Under the pieces are notes generated by a model that was not told where the DNA came from, did not search any database, and saw nothing but the letters and a program-made list of their open reading frames with translations. Shown in pieces: positions 27,172 through 38,800 of a stretch of 64,000 bases of DNA. The first letter of the stretch is position 1. Every line of letters starts with the position of its first letter. Source of the DNA: Onchocerca lupi (Eukaryota; Nematoda; Chromadorea; Rhabditida; Onchocercidae); NCBI GenBank assembly GCA_028564675.1, contig JAOVVO010000045.1, positions 62,001-126,000 on the forward strand. Reading direction: 5' to 3'. Both the position numbers and the translations under genes were made by a program.

Positions 27172-29192
27172 TTTATTTCTTGGTCTTCAAACCTTATTTG
27201 AAGCTCTTCTATTTATTCTAATTAAAATTTCTTCAGTCATTTCTGATCGAAATAAATTCAAAATTTCCACTAATTTTTACATATTTATATAAAATAAACT
27301 TGCCCTCAGCTTATCTCAATATCAATCAAACTTGATGGATCGTCTAGAAATATGATTAAATCAGAAAAAATTGCACTGTTTGGTATCTTTTGTAATGATA
27401 TTTTGCATTATTACTAACATATTGAAAAGAATTAAAATAGAAAATAATTTATGAAAAGTATTCGATGAGTAACAAGAATGAATTTCAAAAAATAAAAATT
27501 TCAAATTGACCTTACTTTCTTTAATGCGTCGAAAACTACGAAGAAGAAATTAGGAAAAAAATATCAAGTAATTTTTATAGAAAGTAATCAATGTCACCTG
27601 ATTTAAATCCTAAATTTTGAGATTCATTTATAATTACATACTTTTACACTTTTTTTTCTTTGTTTTGAGCAGATCAAAATCAAGTTCGTATTATTTATGA
27701 TTCAATTGTGCCATCTAAAATGTAGAAAATTCTACCGTTCTTATATTTCTATTAATATATCGTTTACATTGTCAATTACTCATCTAATAAAAGATATGAA
27801 ATATTGATTTTTCAATTACTTTACATAACGGTTTGAAATGTCTGGAATCTATAATTTCCATTTGTAAATTAATCGAAATTGCGCAACAATGGGGTCATTG
27901 GGTCATAAATCTTCCGGTTATATTCTGATTTTGCTCTCGTATCTTGAAAATGATGGGGAAATTTCAATTCAGTGCATTGACCTAAGATGGAAACATGGAA
28001 GAAATACTATTTACGATAAATGAATAAATTTACATTGTGGCTTTGATCCAATTATCAGCAAGGGATTATTTTTCTTATTTAATGGATTTAATTAATTTGA
28101 AAACAAGTTTTTTGGGTGGTTCTCAAAGTCGTGTAGGTCCTAATAAGGTAAGAGATGCCGATAAGTCAAGCAGTTATTCTCAGATAATAAAGTTTTCAAA
28201 ATAGATAATCAAATTTTGTATTTGAGTAAATGAAACTAGAATTTGCTTTTAAAACTCAATTTACAACTAATGACATAAAGTTTTGTTGTTTGAAACTGAA
28301 GAAAACAGCGATTTTCATTTATTTGTAAAACACGGTTTCATCTAATTCAAGTTAAAGACCATAAAATTAAATTAGAAAACTTGGAAATTTAATTAACTGG
28401 AGATTTAAAATTAAATTAAATTTAATTTAAAAATAACTGGATATCAAATATGACTGTTCTTACGAGTTATCAAAAATGAATATTGGAGATTTTTATCTTT
28501 TAGTAATTGTCATGATCTATTCATTTCTAAATTTACAAGTTTTTAGATTTGAAATATTTTCAAAACTTTTTTACAGATGAGAAAGTAATATAAGCGAGGT
28601 TACGGATTTCGTTTTGAACGAAGAAGCATAGAATTTTACGGTTTTATTGGCAATGGGATGATTGTAATCAAAAGATTTGCTAAATTTTTTTAACCTTTAC
28701 ACACTTAATTGGAGGAAACTAAAAGTTTTTGCTTCATTTATATCTAATTACTGTTCTGTACTTAATTATTTAAATTAATTACTTATTGTTCTGAAAATGA
28801 AATGGTTACACATCAAAGAAAAAAGTTCAAGTGAACGTTTTTTAACACATCTACTTATACATCAGTTTTTTATTTCCCTTTTTCACATTAATATTGATTC
28901 ATTTCTCACTAATTTATTGAACTTTATTCCTTTTTTCTCCAGATTTATTCAATCTTAAAAAATTTGAAAAAGAATTTATTTTTCTTTAATTGAGTAAACT
29001 GAATATAATTATTTTTATATTATTGATTTCGTTTCAAACATAAAATTTATGAAAATTTAAAACTTAATATTGGGAAAAATTATAGTAGCTTTAGTGACAC
29101 TATCAATAAAAATACCACTTCTCCACACGAAAATAGCTATACTATAGATTAGAATAAGACGGATCGTACGGCAAAATTGAATTTTCTCCTGA
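27172..29192. other. convergent intergenic region, no gene seen
   Basis: The region lies between the 3' end of the Warthog gene (+) and the 3' end of the reductase gene (-). The first 100-130 bases carry AATAAA signals (27251 and about 27293). The remainder is AT-rich with no open frame of interest. One pair of GGGTCA half-sites spaced by TT lies at 27892-27905. Confidence 0.6.
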
Positions 29193-32100
29193 TTAAATCA
29201 ATGTTTTCTTTTCTTCCACATACTTTTTGTTTTTTGGTAAAATATTCCGTTCAATCATATCATAAGCCATTTCTATTAATGACTTTCTTACATCTTTATA
29301 TGACATACCCAATAGTTGAAATCCCTGAAATTCATTAACACAGAATGAAACTGATAATTTAATTGCTACAATTTTTATCAAAATTTGTAGAGAATTTCAA
29401 TTTATCAATTATTGTTGATGAAACTGATATCATCTTCTATTGACTGCTTCATGTTTTCAGATCTGTTCTTTAGACAACATTTTCATAACCTAAGTAACTA
29501 AAGATTTGCAAATCCGATGTGTAAACACAAAATTTCTCAAGAAAGAATGGAAGAAAACTTGCTTTGGAGTTATCAAAATTATCTTCATGTCCATAAAATG
29601 GTAAAGCTTGCAATGCTTCATTATCCACTCGAGCATAGAGCCATAGAATTGGATAAGGAACCTTAAATCGCGGGACAGGATAGCCTGAAATAAGCTACTG
29701 ATCATTATCATTGATCATTATCAGTAGGATTTTCAGCTTGCTTGATTATCTTTTGCATTACATATTTCTTTGAAGTGTCTAGGAATATAGTTCTATCATA
29801 GCTCAGTGAAAAATAAATTAAGCGAAGAATCGAAAAATTAAATATAAGTTCACGTACTATGTAAATATCAGTAGCACTGATTATAATCAAAAAACCAACA
29901 AACTAATAGAATTTTTAGATTAACGCATGAAAATCTGATATTAAAACCAATGAATTAATTGAATTTTAGAATAATTCATAAAAATCTGTTATTGATTAAA
30001 GTGATTTATACTATTTTAAACGAAAATTTCACCTTGTTTAGCGAATTCTTCGCTTAAAATCTTGGCAATCTGCTGTAAAGATAATGTTTCAGCACTGATA
30101 AGAATTCTTTGCCCATTACTTTTTGCTTCGTTCATTGCCAAAATATGCGCTTGAGCAACATCACGAACATCAACTAAGCCAAATTTCATTTGTGGATATG
30201 CTGACATTGAACCATCCAAAAAACGTTTTATAATCTATAATGATCAACAATATTGATCCGATCAGATCAGATACGATATAGCAATGATAAATGATGTAAA
30301 TCACAGACTATTTGATAAGATATACAGGTTAATGAGCCAATAGTTCCTACTCCAATATGTATACCTAAGTGAATGATATCGCACCCTATAAACCATAGAT
30401 ATTTAATAAATTGACTTACCGTAACACTTGCTCCTTTAGTATTCTGCAGCAATGGTCCAACAATTAAAGTGGGATTTAAAACTGTCAATGAAAAGGACAC
30501 ATCTGTAACGAATATTAGAAAATTTTTACATTTAATTTAATTTATAAAATGCAAAGCAAATCAATAAAAAAAGTGCAGGAAAGAAGAGGAAAATTGAAGG
30601 TATAAAATTTAGGATAAGATTGTTTAAAATCAAAAATTTCTTCAGAATTTATTTAGAATTTAAAATTTTTTAAATATTTCCAAATAAATATTTGAATCTT
30701 TTCCATGAAATTTGCAACTAAGACTGCTTTTCATTTACACACTTAATATATCTCTTTTTTTTTCTCTAATTTTAATTGCAAACTTTAATTTTAATTTGAA
30801 ATTTTGATATATTCAAAGATAGACCTGGATTTTTTTCCATGAAATTCCAAGCCACTCGTTCAGCTAATGTTTTACTTCTGTGATAAGGATGTAAATGCTT
30901 CCATTTCAAATTTGTCCAATCATTTTCTGTGAAAGGTTTCTGCCTCTTTTTATGTCCCACTGAAACGTTAGCTAATTTACTGTAATCGGTCAGTAAAACT
31001 AATAGTTCACGATCAAATCAAGTAACATAGAGTAGATAGCTTTATATGAGGCCCAAAGTTTTGAAACAATGCTCGAAAAATTGATTACTATCACCATAAT
31101 TAGTCTAATCGCTCGATTAAGTGAACGAAACTTAGATAACCGATATGGATATGCAAAAATGTCGCGATGAATGAGATGATAAGTGAAATGCAATAATTGC
31201 ACAATTCTGTTAATCCTAAAGATTATAAAATTAAAAATGAACTTAAAATTAATAGCACCACATGAACTAGTAAGTACAACTTTTCGTACGCATTGTCTTT
31301 GTGAAGCACCACGAAGAACATTTAAAGTACCACAAACTGCTATTTTCACGATCGCTTTATCAGCTATCATCTCACACGGACTTGCCATGTGTAGCACGTA
31401 CGTACAATCCGTCGCTGCTCTGGAATGTATGCAATTATTGTGATAAACTTTCTAAATCATCAAAATGAATCAATAAAGTATCTCATTCCTTTAGCATTTT
31501 CAAAATGAGATTTTTTTTTTTTTAAAGAATTCAGAAGGATTGAGCAATGCAATAACATATCAAAGATCATTTTCTGTTTTAAAAAATTCAGTTTTTTAAA
31601 CCAATTATCATCGAAAGGTCAGATATCGAAGATCACATCCTGTTCGGATGATTCGGATTTTAAATCAATTATCATCGAAAGATCAGATACCGACGTATAC
31701 GGTAGTTTAATTACTTTTCCCACAAATCTGCGTCATCCTCGAGAGTAGCAGCAAAAAGTTCCAATCGATCGTTATTTGCTAGTTGTCGTAACGGATTGAT
31801 CTTTTCTAAACAATTCAAATCTCGAACCGTTCCTCGTACTTTATAACCTTGTTGCAATAATTGCTGTACGCAGTGCATAGCAAGATAACCGGTTGCACCG
31901 GTTACTAGTACTCCTGAAAATGAAGGATCGATAAATTAAACTGAGATCAGTAAGATTACTTTTACTGATCTGAACTCTTACTGATTCACAATTTATATTT
32001 GTATCAAGTCGGATTTAGCACCTATAAATTAGCAGTTTTCATTAATTTCAAATCTTTCGCAGATGAAATATTTCATTATAGAAGATTTTCAAATTATGTT

Positions 32101-32286
32101 GATCGGATATTCAATGCAATCCCGTTATTAAGTGTTACGTCAAATATGATCACAAATCAATTTTTTGGTGATAACATATGACGCTAATCTGTTATCAGTA
32201 TATAAAAATAGAAAACTAGAAAAAAAAAACTCACGACAATCATTATTTTTAGATTTCGGATCAGTGGAATCAATTTCGGCACACAT
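29193..32286 (-). CDS. extended short-chain dehydrogenase/reductase, dihydroflavonol-4-reductase-like
   Basis: An NAD(P)H-dependent oxidoreductase, probably cytosolic; the substrate cannot be read from sequence. Minus-strand exons: 32286-32235, 31913-31715, 31419-31259, 30959-30825, 30502-30420, 30234-30033, 29684-29563, 29324-29193; total about 361 aa. The nucleotide-binding motif is VLVTGATGYLA (TGxxGxxA, residues about 18-28). Then come GYKVRGTVRD, VLHMASP, GTLNVLRGAS, VVLTSS, and the catalytic Tyr-x3-Lys in HPYHRSKTLAE. LNPTLIVGP and FGLVDVRDVAQAHILAM follow, all in extended-SDR order. All phases agree if intron 7 uses a GC donor (GCAAGT, 29562-29557 on -). A TTTTTTAG acceptor about 16 bases upstream of the ATG suggests trans-splicing. 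It could act on steroids, ketones or plant-type flavonoid analogues. Confidence 0.88.
31554..31692. repeat. tandem duplication of about 66 bp in reductase intron 2
   Basis: Two neighbouring copies share TATC(A/G)AAGATCA(T/C), TCTGTT/CCTGTT and AATTATCATCGAAAG(G/A)TCAGATA. The first runs about 31554-31625 and the second about 31621-31692. It is intronic and diverged. Confidence 0.6.
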
Positions 32287-35200
32287 GGAAATTTAGCAAG
32301 ATCTAAAAAACCCAGACTGAATTCAAATTTCTTTTTTCAATTAGTCAACATCGATGAATGAAAATTGGTTGATGGATAACTTTTCGATTACTTTAACAAA
32401 ATGCAAGCAATGTAAAAAAACTGATGTCCAACAATAACTTGAGGAATTTTGAAATTTTGAAAACGTAAAAAAAGTACTCAAGCAAATTTTGAAGTCTTTG
32501 AAATGCAGATCTTGAAAAATATATAGAAAAATTTGCAAGAATTTCAATGAATATTGAAGAGAGCACAAATAATCTAAAGATATAAAAAAATTCGATTATT
32601 ACTAAATATCTTTTTTTTTTTTAAAGTATGCAATGTAAATTTATAATCAAAATTTCATGAACTAACATGAAGCATACTGTGAAATTTAAAATTACCAACG
32701 CAGAGCATAATAAAACGAGAAATTATCTCGCAATTACTACTTTTGCATTCTTAAGCTCATTAACTGGTTAAAATTCGATTTTTCTGAAATTCATAAGTTA
32801 AGCATAGTTTATAGTCTAAAACATAACCTTGCTAGGAGCATCAGAAACTCAATTTTAATACAAATGATATGAATTACAGAGAGCGAAATAGCGAATACTA
32901 ATGGAAGAAAGTATTAGAATTGATGAAACTTGCAAGCATTTCAAATGCAATTATTTAAAAATTATTGCCATATTATTGAAGAAACAAACTAGATTCATTA
33001 ATTCTAATACTTTTTAACTAATAAAATTAGTGAAAAGAAGTATTGAATTAATAAATCAAGTTTATTAACTGAATATTTCGGCGACTAATTGATAATTTTA
33101 AATTTTAAGTGTAATTAACATTCTAAAAAAGACTTGTAATTACATTTATTAGCGACCGACGAAAATCAGAGAAAAATGTAATAATAGCTGAAGATGATAT
33201 TGAATCGTAGAAAGGATGTATGATTCAGTACCAGTTTTTTATTCCATTAATATAACCAGTTTTCTTATTTCACTTAGGAAAAGAGATTGAACAAAGACAC
33301 CGACAGCAATAAAAATCATGAATGATTCTGATGGATGACGACGTGCAACTTGATGACTGATTCTGATGGATGACGACGTGCAACTTGATGACTGATTCTG
33401 ATGGATGACGACATGAAACTTGACAAAAAATTCACAGATATTCGATGGATTCTGTGAAGAATTGAAAGATGAAAATCTCGTGGGTTCAAAGAATAACTAT
33501 TGTCAAGCATCATTATGCATATTATAAATCTTTAAACTCTAACACTACCTGTTATTACTAAATACAGGAATCATTCCATCCGTAACATAACTAAAATTCG
33601 TGAAAACTATTTTCTCCTAACATTGTAACCTTTTGCACTTCAAATCTATTCAGACAGGACACTTTTCGAAACCTAATATTGATGGTATTCGAATATGAAG
33701 TAGATAAAGGATCAAAAAAAAAATCTACTGAACATGCTGCTCTGAAGTTATTGTCGATAAATTTCAATTTCAGATGACCATCGAGAAAGCTATTTTAAAA
33801 ACAATAGAGATCCAAAGCCACAAATACTCGAAATTATTAAAACTAAGGAGTTCCAAAAATTGACAATATTCTAATACTGCTTTGATTATCGAATCCAATT
33901 AATCCTATTTTTTTCATTCGAAAGTGATGAAAATCTCCATTTCGTCCCATACAATTGTTTTTTACCTTTAATAATGTTTACAAAAATATTGCATATCATT
34001 TTCTAGATTTTATACATGAAAATGATCTATTAATCTATTCATTCATCCCAATTTGATAATTTCCAAATTTACAATGAAATTAATGCTCTGCATAGTAGAT
34101 AAAATAAAGGAAATTTTTTTACTGACAATTGTAATAGAAATTGAAAACATGGAAGTAGACAAGATCTGCTCAATATATCAAAATAACAAAACAGTAGTTT
34201 TATATACAGGAGTACATAAGAAATAATCAATAAGTTTTACAGCTATTGATAAAAAAGATAATCTTTCAAATCTTAATAAAGAAAAGATATTCCTTTTTTC
34301 CTTCGTCACAAAAAGAATTTTAAATGAAATAAGAAGTTCAGATTTGAGTATCAGAAACAATGAAAAGAATGCCCTTCATTACAGAAAAGATTTTAAATGA
34401 AATATGAACTGAGTATCAAAAACAACGAAATATTCAATGCTTAGATAGTGCGAAATAAACTAAAAGTAAAACAGAAAACGAAGAGGAATAAACATGACAT
34501 ATCAAAAAAAGAGCAAAAGTACTCTTACTGATGTCTTCAACGTTTCCCAAACTGCTATCGTTATTCTTTAAATTGATACTCTTCCATTAGCTATACAAAG
34601 TAATACTAATTCTTTCATCAGTAAAAAGAAATCTTAATTTCTTTTTTAGCTTAAAAGCATAATTTGAACAGTACTCTGCCTAAACATAAAATAAAACAGA
34701 TAAATGGTTTTTTTAAAGCATGAATAAAACAGTTCTGCTGGCTTAATTAAAACATGATAAACTAGAATATGTGAGATTGCAAAACTTGGAAAATACAATA
34801 AAAACTAAATTTATTAAAAAGTGAGATGATGCTTTATGAAGCGAACCATAATAAATTGGTAAAATAGAGAACAAAAAAATCTCGATGACAGATGGACATA
34901 TAAACAGCAAATCTTGAAATATTGCTCAGTTTATAAGCATAAAACAAAAATAAAAAAATAAAAAGGCAGAAAAAAAGAAATTAAATAAGCAGTAAGCTAC
35001 AGATTACAATACAACTGATAAAATTATAAAAGATACTTTCCGGAAAATTTCAGATAAAATTTGTAAAAATAATGAAAAATGTATAAGGCTACGATGATAA
35101 TAAGTTCTTCAAAATGATTCGAGAAAAATGTCACTCTTCTTAAAGTTCAATACCAATCTACTAAGCTCGAAATAAAATGAAAAGGAACTAAAAATGCCTC

Positions 35201-35822
35201 GATTCTTTAGTTTTATTCTTAGATGAATGATATGATATTCAAATTCTTCGAAACAAGACAGAAAAACAATTCGAAATATAAGTAATGGTAAACTATCATA
35301 TCATTCACAAAAATTTTCTTGTTCAATAATCTAAGCTCCAAAATTAGGTATTCGAATTGGCATACCCGTGGTATAAATGAATTTTTGATCGCCAACCACA
35401 ATAGTCACTGCAAGGCAATAAATCAAATTATGATCAAGAAATGAATAGCCATTTAAATTTTAAAGCATATCGCCATACAAGATACCATATAATTATAAAA
35501 CCACATTGAAATAGACTTTTTCCATCTATAGTGAAAAATAATGCACAATATATTACAGAAAAAAAAATCAAAGTTTTCTCGGATTTCTGGATTTCTAAGC
35601 CTCTTTCTGGAACTAGTTTATCATATCTCATTCGTCCAACTTTTTCCGGGAAATAAAAACTCCTTTCAAAAGAATAACCAATCATTTTAACAATAGAATA
35701 GAACATACAAAATTTCTCAAGGAAAAAATTAAATAAATTTGATGAAAATATAAAATATTAAAAAAATATGCTAAGCCGCCAAGTGATTCAGCCTCAGTAA
35801 ACTTAAATGCTTTGTAAATAAA
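32287..35822. other. 3.5-kb intergenic region upstream of the reductase and downstream of RSF1
   Basis: No exon was recognised. The minus-strand open frame 35434-35706 lies just beyond the RSF1 stop and has no recognisable domain, so I take it as 3' UTR or chance. A three-unit 35-bp minisatellite lies at 33318-33422. The promoter of the minus-strand reductase should lie in the low-coordinate part, just above 32286. Confidence 0.55.
33318..33422. repeat. minisatellite, three 35-bp units
   Basis: Units at 33318-33352, 33353-33387 and 33388-33422. The unit begins ATGACTGATTCTGATGGATG and ends ACGTGCAACTTG. Copy 1 differs by one base and copy 3 by two from copy 2. The unit length is not a multiple of 3, so the open frame across it on - is not a protein repeat. 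Confidence 0.92.
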
Positions 35823-38800
35823 TCAGTAATCCATCGCGGAAGCAAGAACGTTTCCAAGTGTCTCAGAGTCTGTCGTTGGTGACGGATTTGTCGTGGCAGT
35901 GACCATCGATGGAACTGCTACACTGGAATTTATGAAACGGGATGAATCGTCAGCTTGTCAGTAAATAATATTTGAAACAGCGAAAAAAATGTCAAAGAAC
36001 GAACTTCGGAGGGAAAGAATTTGAAGGTGGATAGGGTGACCATCCTTGTGATAGTGGACCAATGCTAGGTTGAATTATGCTTGCAGGAGTCCTTACGAAT
36101 GTCGGCTGCTGCACTTGATAAACAGTAACTGGAACTGGGCCTAGAAAAGTTTGCAAGGGAAAATTGGGAAAATAACACAAATCTATGAAGAATAATATAT
36201 TGAAAGAGTAAATATGAAATGTTTAGTATTTGAATAAACTGTATAATATGAAAATCCATTTAAAAATCGAGTGGGCTAAGAAAGACAACTTAGCTAACAT
36301 TGCAAACTTTTTTGGTAGTCGTATTTGACATACAGTTGCGCACTGGAAGATGATTGAAGCTTAATGACAAGATGACAAATTTTTAAATAAATATCTATAT
36401 TTGAATGTAAGTAAAATTATAAAAACAATGAAATCTGGTAAACAAATCACTCAATTCTTAATAAATAAGCATACCTGAATAAATATGTAATGGAGCTCCA
36501 TTAGGGATGAAAGTAGGGGCTGTAGTTTGAACTATGTTTCGAAAAGAGGGATCAAATTGCTGTATTGGTGTAGCTGATGATGACGCTAATCGAGCCATTT
36601 GTTGCATTACTGCTGATGGATTCAGCGCTGAGGGATCTGTCGAAGTTGAAGGAAAGCTATAAGTAATTATGCCTGTACAAAATAAAATCTTGCAGATTTT
36701 GGCTTTAATCGGTTTTGAAGATCATGATCATTCGTGTAAAAAGAGTTTCCAAAATTAGAGTCATGAGTTAGCTCTAACAGGAAAACAATTATTAACGAAA
36801 TTTAGAAACTAGCATGATCTCTTGAATACTTCAGAAATTTCCATGAAAAAATAGAATCACACATCAAACAACTAACTCAAACCGTGTATTCTCAACTATT
36901 TCAAATCATATCTAACTTATGAACTTTAATGCGTAAACTAAAAATATAAAATAATATTAACAAATACATACTTGATTTACAACTTAACTGATAACAACTA
37001 CACTACCATAATACAGAGAAAATTAATAAGTACAAAACTGGCATATACCATGACGGTAGAACACATGAAGTCACATTAGAATTCGTTGCTGTCATATTCG
37101 CAACTCCCATTTTTTCGCTCACTTTCACCTCTACATTCTTTACATCTTCTTTTTTCGCGTTTTCAGTACAAAATATCTAAATCGCTTTTTCAAAAATATT
37201 TAAAACGAAATTTTTTTGAAGCAAATTTTTGACTGAAAGATGAAATTAAAAATTTAGAAATATAAAAAAATATACAAAACACATAAACAAACTTCCTGAT
37301 CTATTTGTTTCGATTTCACTTTATCAGCTGTTTCATCCATAAGCTGCAAAACACCATTTACATGAAAAAAAAAAAAAAAATTAGAAATATTAAGAATATG
37401 CAGAAATTCAGAGCAACAAATCTACTGGTGGTGAAACAATTGAAAGCCAAATATGATTCGTCTTCCGAATACGTTTTAAAAGCCATATCCATTTGCTATG
37501 CTCAATCAGTGGTTACGCTATGAATAAGAAACTAATATCCATTAATTGTGATATAAAACTGATGATGGTATTTTATCCGCAGCTCTAACCTTTACATCGT
37601 TCGAAGTTGACGGATAGATATCAACTGTATCTTCTGTTTGCTTCTTATCATCATCAATGAATGAAGTCTTGGTTGAACTAAACGTGATTTCCTTCATATC
37701 TTTAATATCTAAACATAAAATGAATTCAGAAACCGCACAGTAAAATGTTTGGGCGAGTGAGTGATGAAAATAATTTTTTAAGAATTAAGATAAAGAATTG
37801 TGATTTTAATGCAACACTTCCTACCATTTTCAACTTTCGCTATCTTTCTTTTTTTTTCTTCCACACTTTCCTCCTCATCACTTTGTCTTTGTTTTTCATC
37901 GTCAATCGTTGATGTTTCCTCATTGTCTTCCATCTCCTCATCCTCCACTTCCTCTTCCTCATCCTCCACTTCCTCTTCCTCATCTTCCACTTCCTCCTCT
38001 TCTTCATCAGGTTCAAATTCATCAGAACTGCAATATATTCAGCTCTGATCAAGTGAATTTGAAAGCTTACTTTACCAATGAAAATAAAATGAAGTCTGTA
38101 AATGAACTACAAATATAAAAATTAACATTATTTTGATTGAACTTGCGAATCAAATCACTGAAATCATAGAGAAGACATTATAAGCAATACAGCACAACAT
38201 TTTTTTGATTACAGCATCATTCCGCAACTGAGGTTCGAAAAAAATCACCGAAGACTACTGAACTTTTATGTTAAATCTACTGAATTAATAAAACATTTTT
38301 CCAACTTCCCACCTCTCAATTTTTCGTCCTGTACCAACCGGGCGAACATTTTTAAGTCTCTCTTCTATCTCTTCTTCATCCTCTTCTTCCTCATCGCCAT
38401 CATTATCCACTGTAAGGCTCGGTCTTTTTGCTACTGCCTTCCTTAATGGCCTAAATATTTTTTAATTTAATTAAACGAACATATTCCACCAACTTTATTT
38501 TTTTAAGTGCAATCACTTTACGTATCATTAATTATTTAATGTTTTTTAGAAAAACTACCTTCCGGCAGCAGTTTTTTGTACCGAATGGCTTGAATCTTCT
38601 GCATCCGAACTACTTGCACGTGGTGACCATTTGGTAACAGTACGCCGCCTTGCGCGTCTGTCTCCATTGCTATTACTTTCTTCACTCTGATAATTGTCAC
38701 TTAACTCAGAAATGGAATCTTCATCAGAGGATATCCTAAAAGAGTAACTGAGATATACGACGTTATTAAAGGAATAAAAACGGAGACAGACAATATTATC

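Noticed and set aside
33316..33513. Minus-strand open frame across the 35-bp minisatellite
   Set aside because: The repeat period is not a multiple of three and the frame has no upstream exon context.
35434..35706. Minus-strand open frame of 90 codons beyond the RSF1 stop
   Set aside because: No recognisable domain; position fits RSF1 3' UTR or chance. A separate gene cannot be excluded without transcripts.
37800..38118. Plus-strand Ser- and Pro-rich open frames
   Set aside because: They are antisense readings of the acidic RSF1 exon and its 21-bp repeat.
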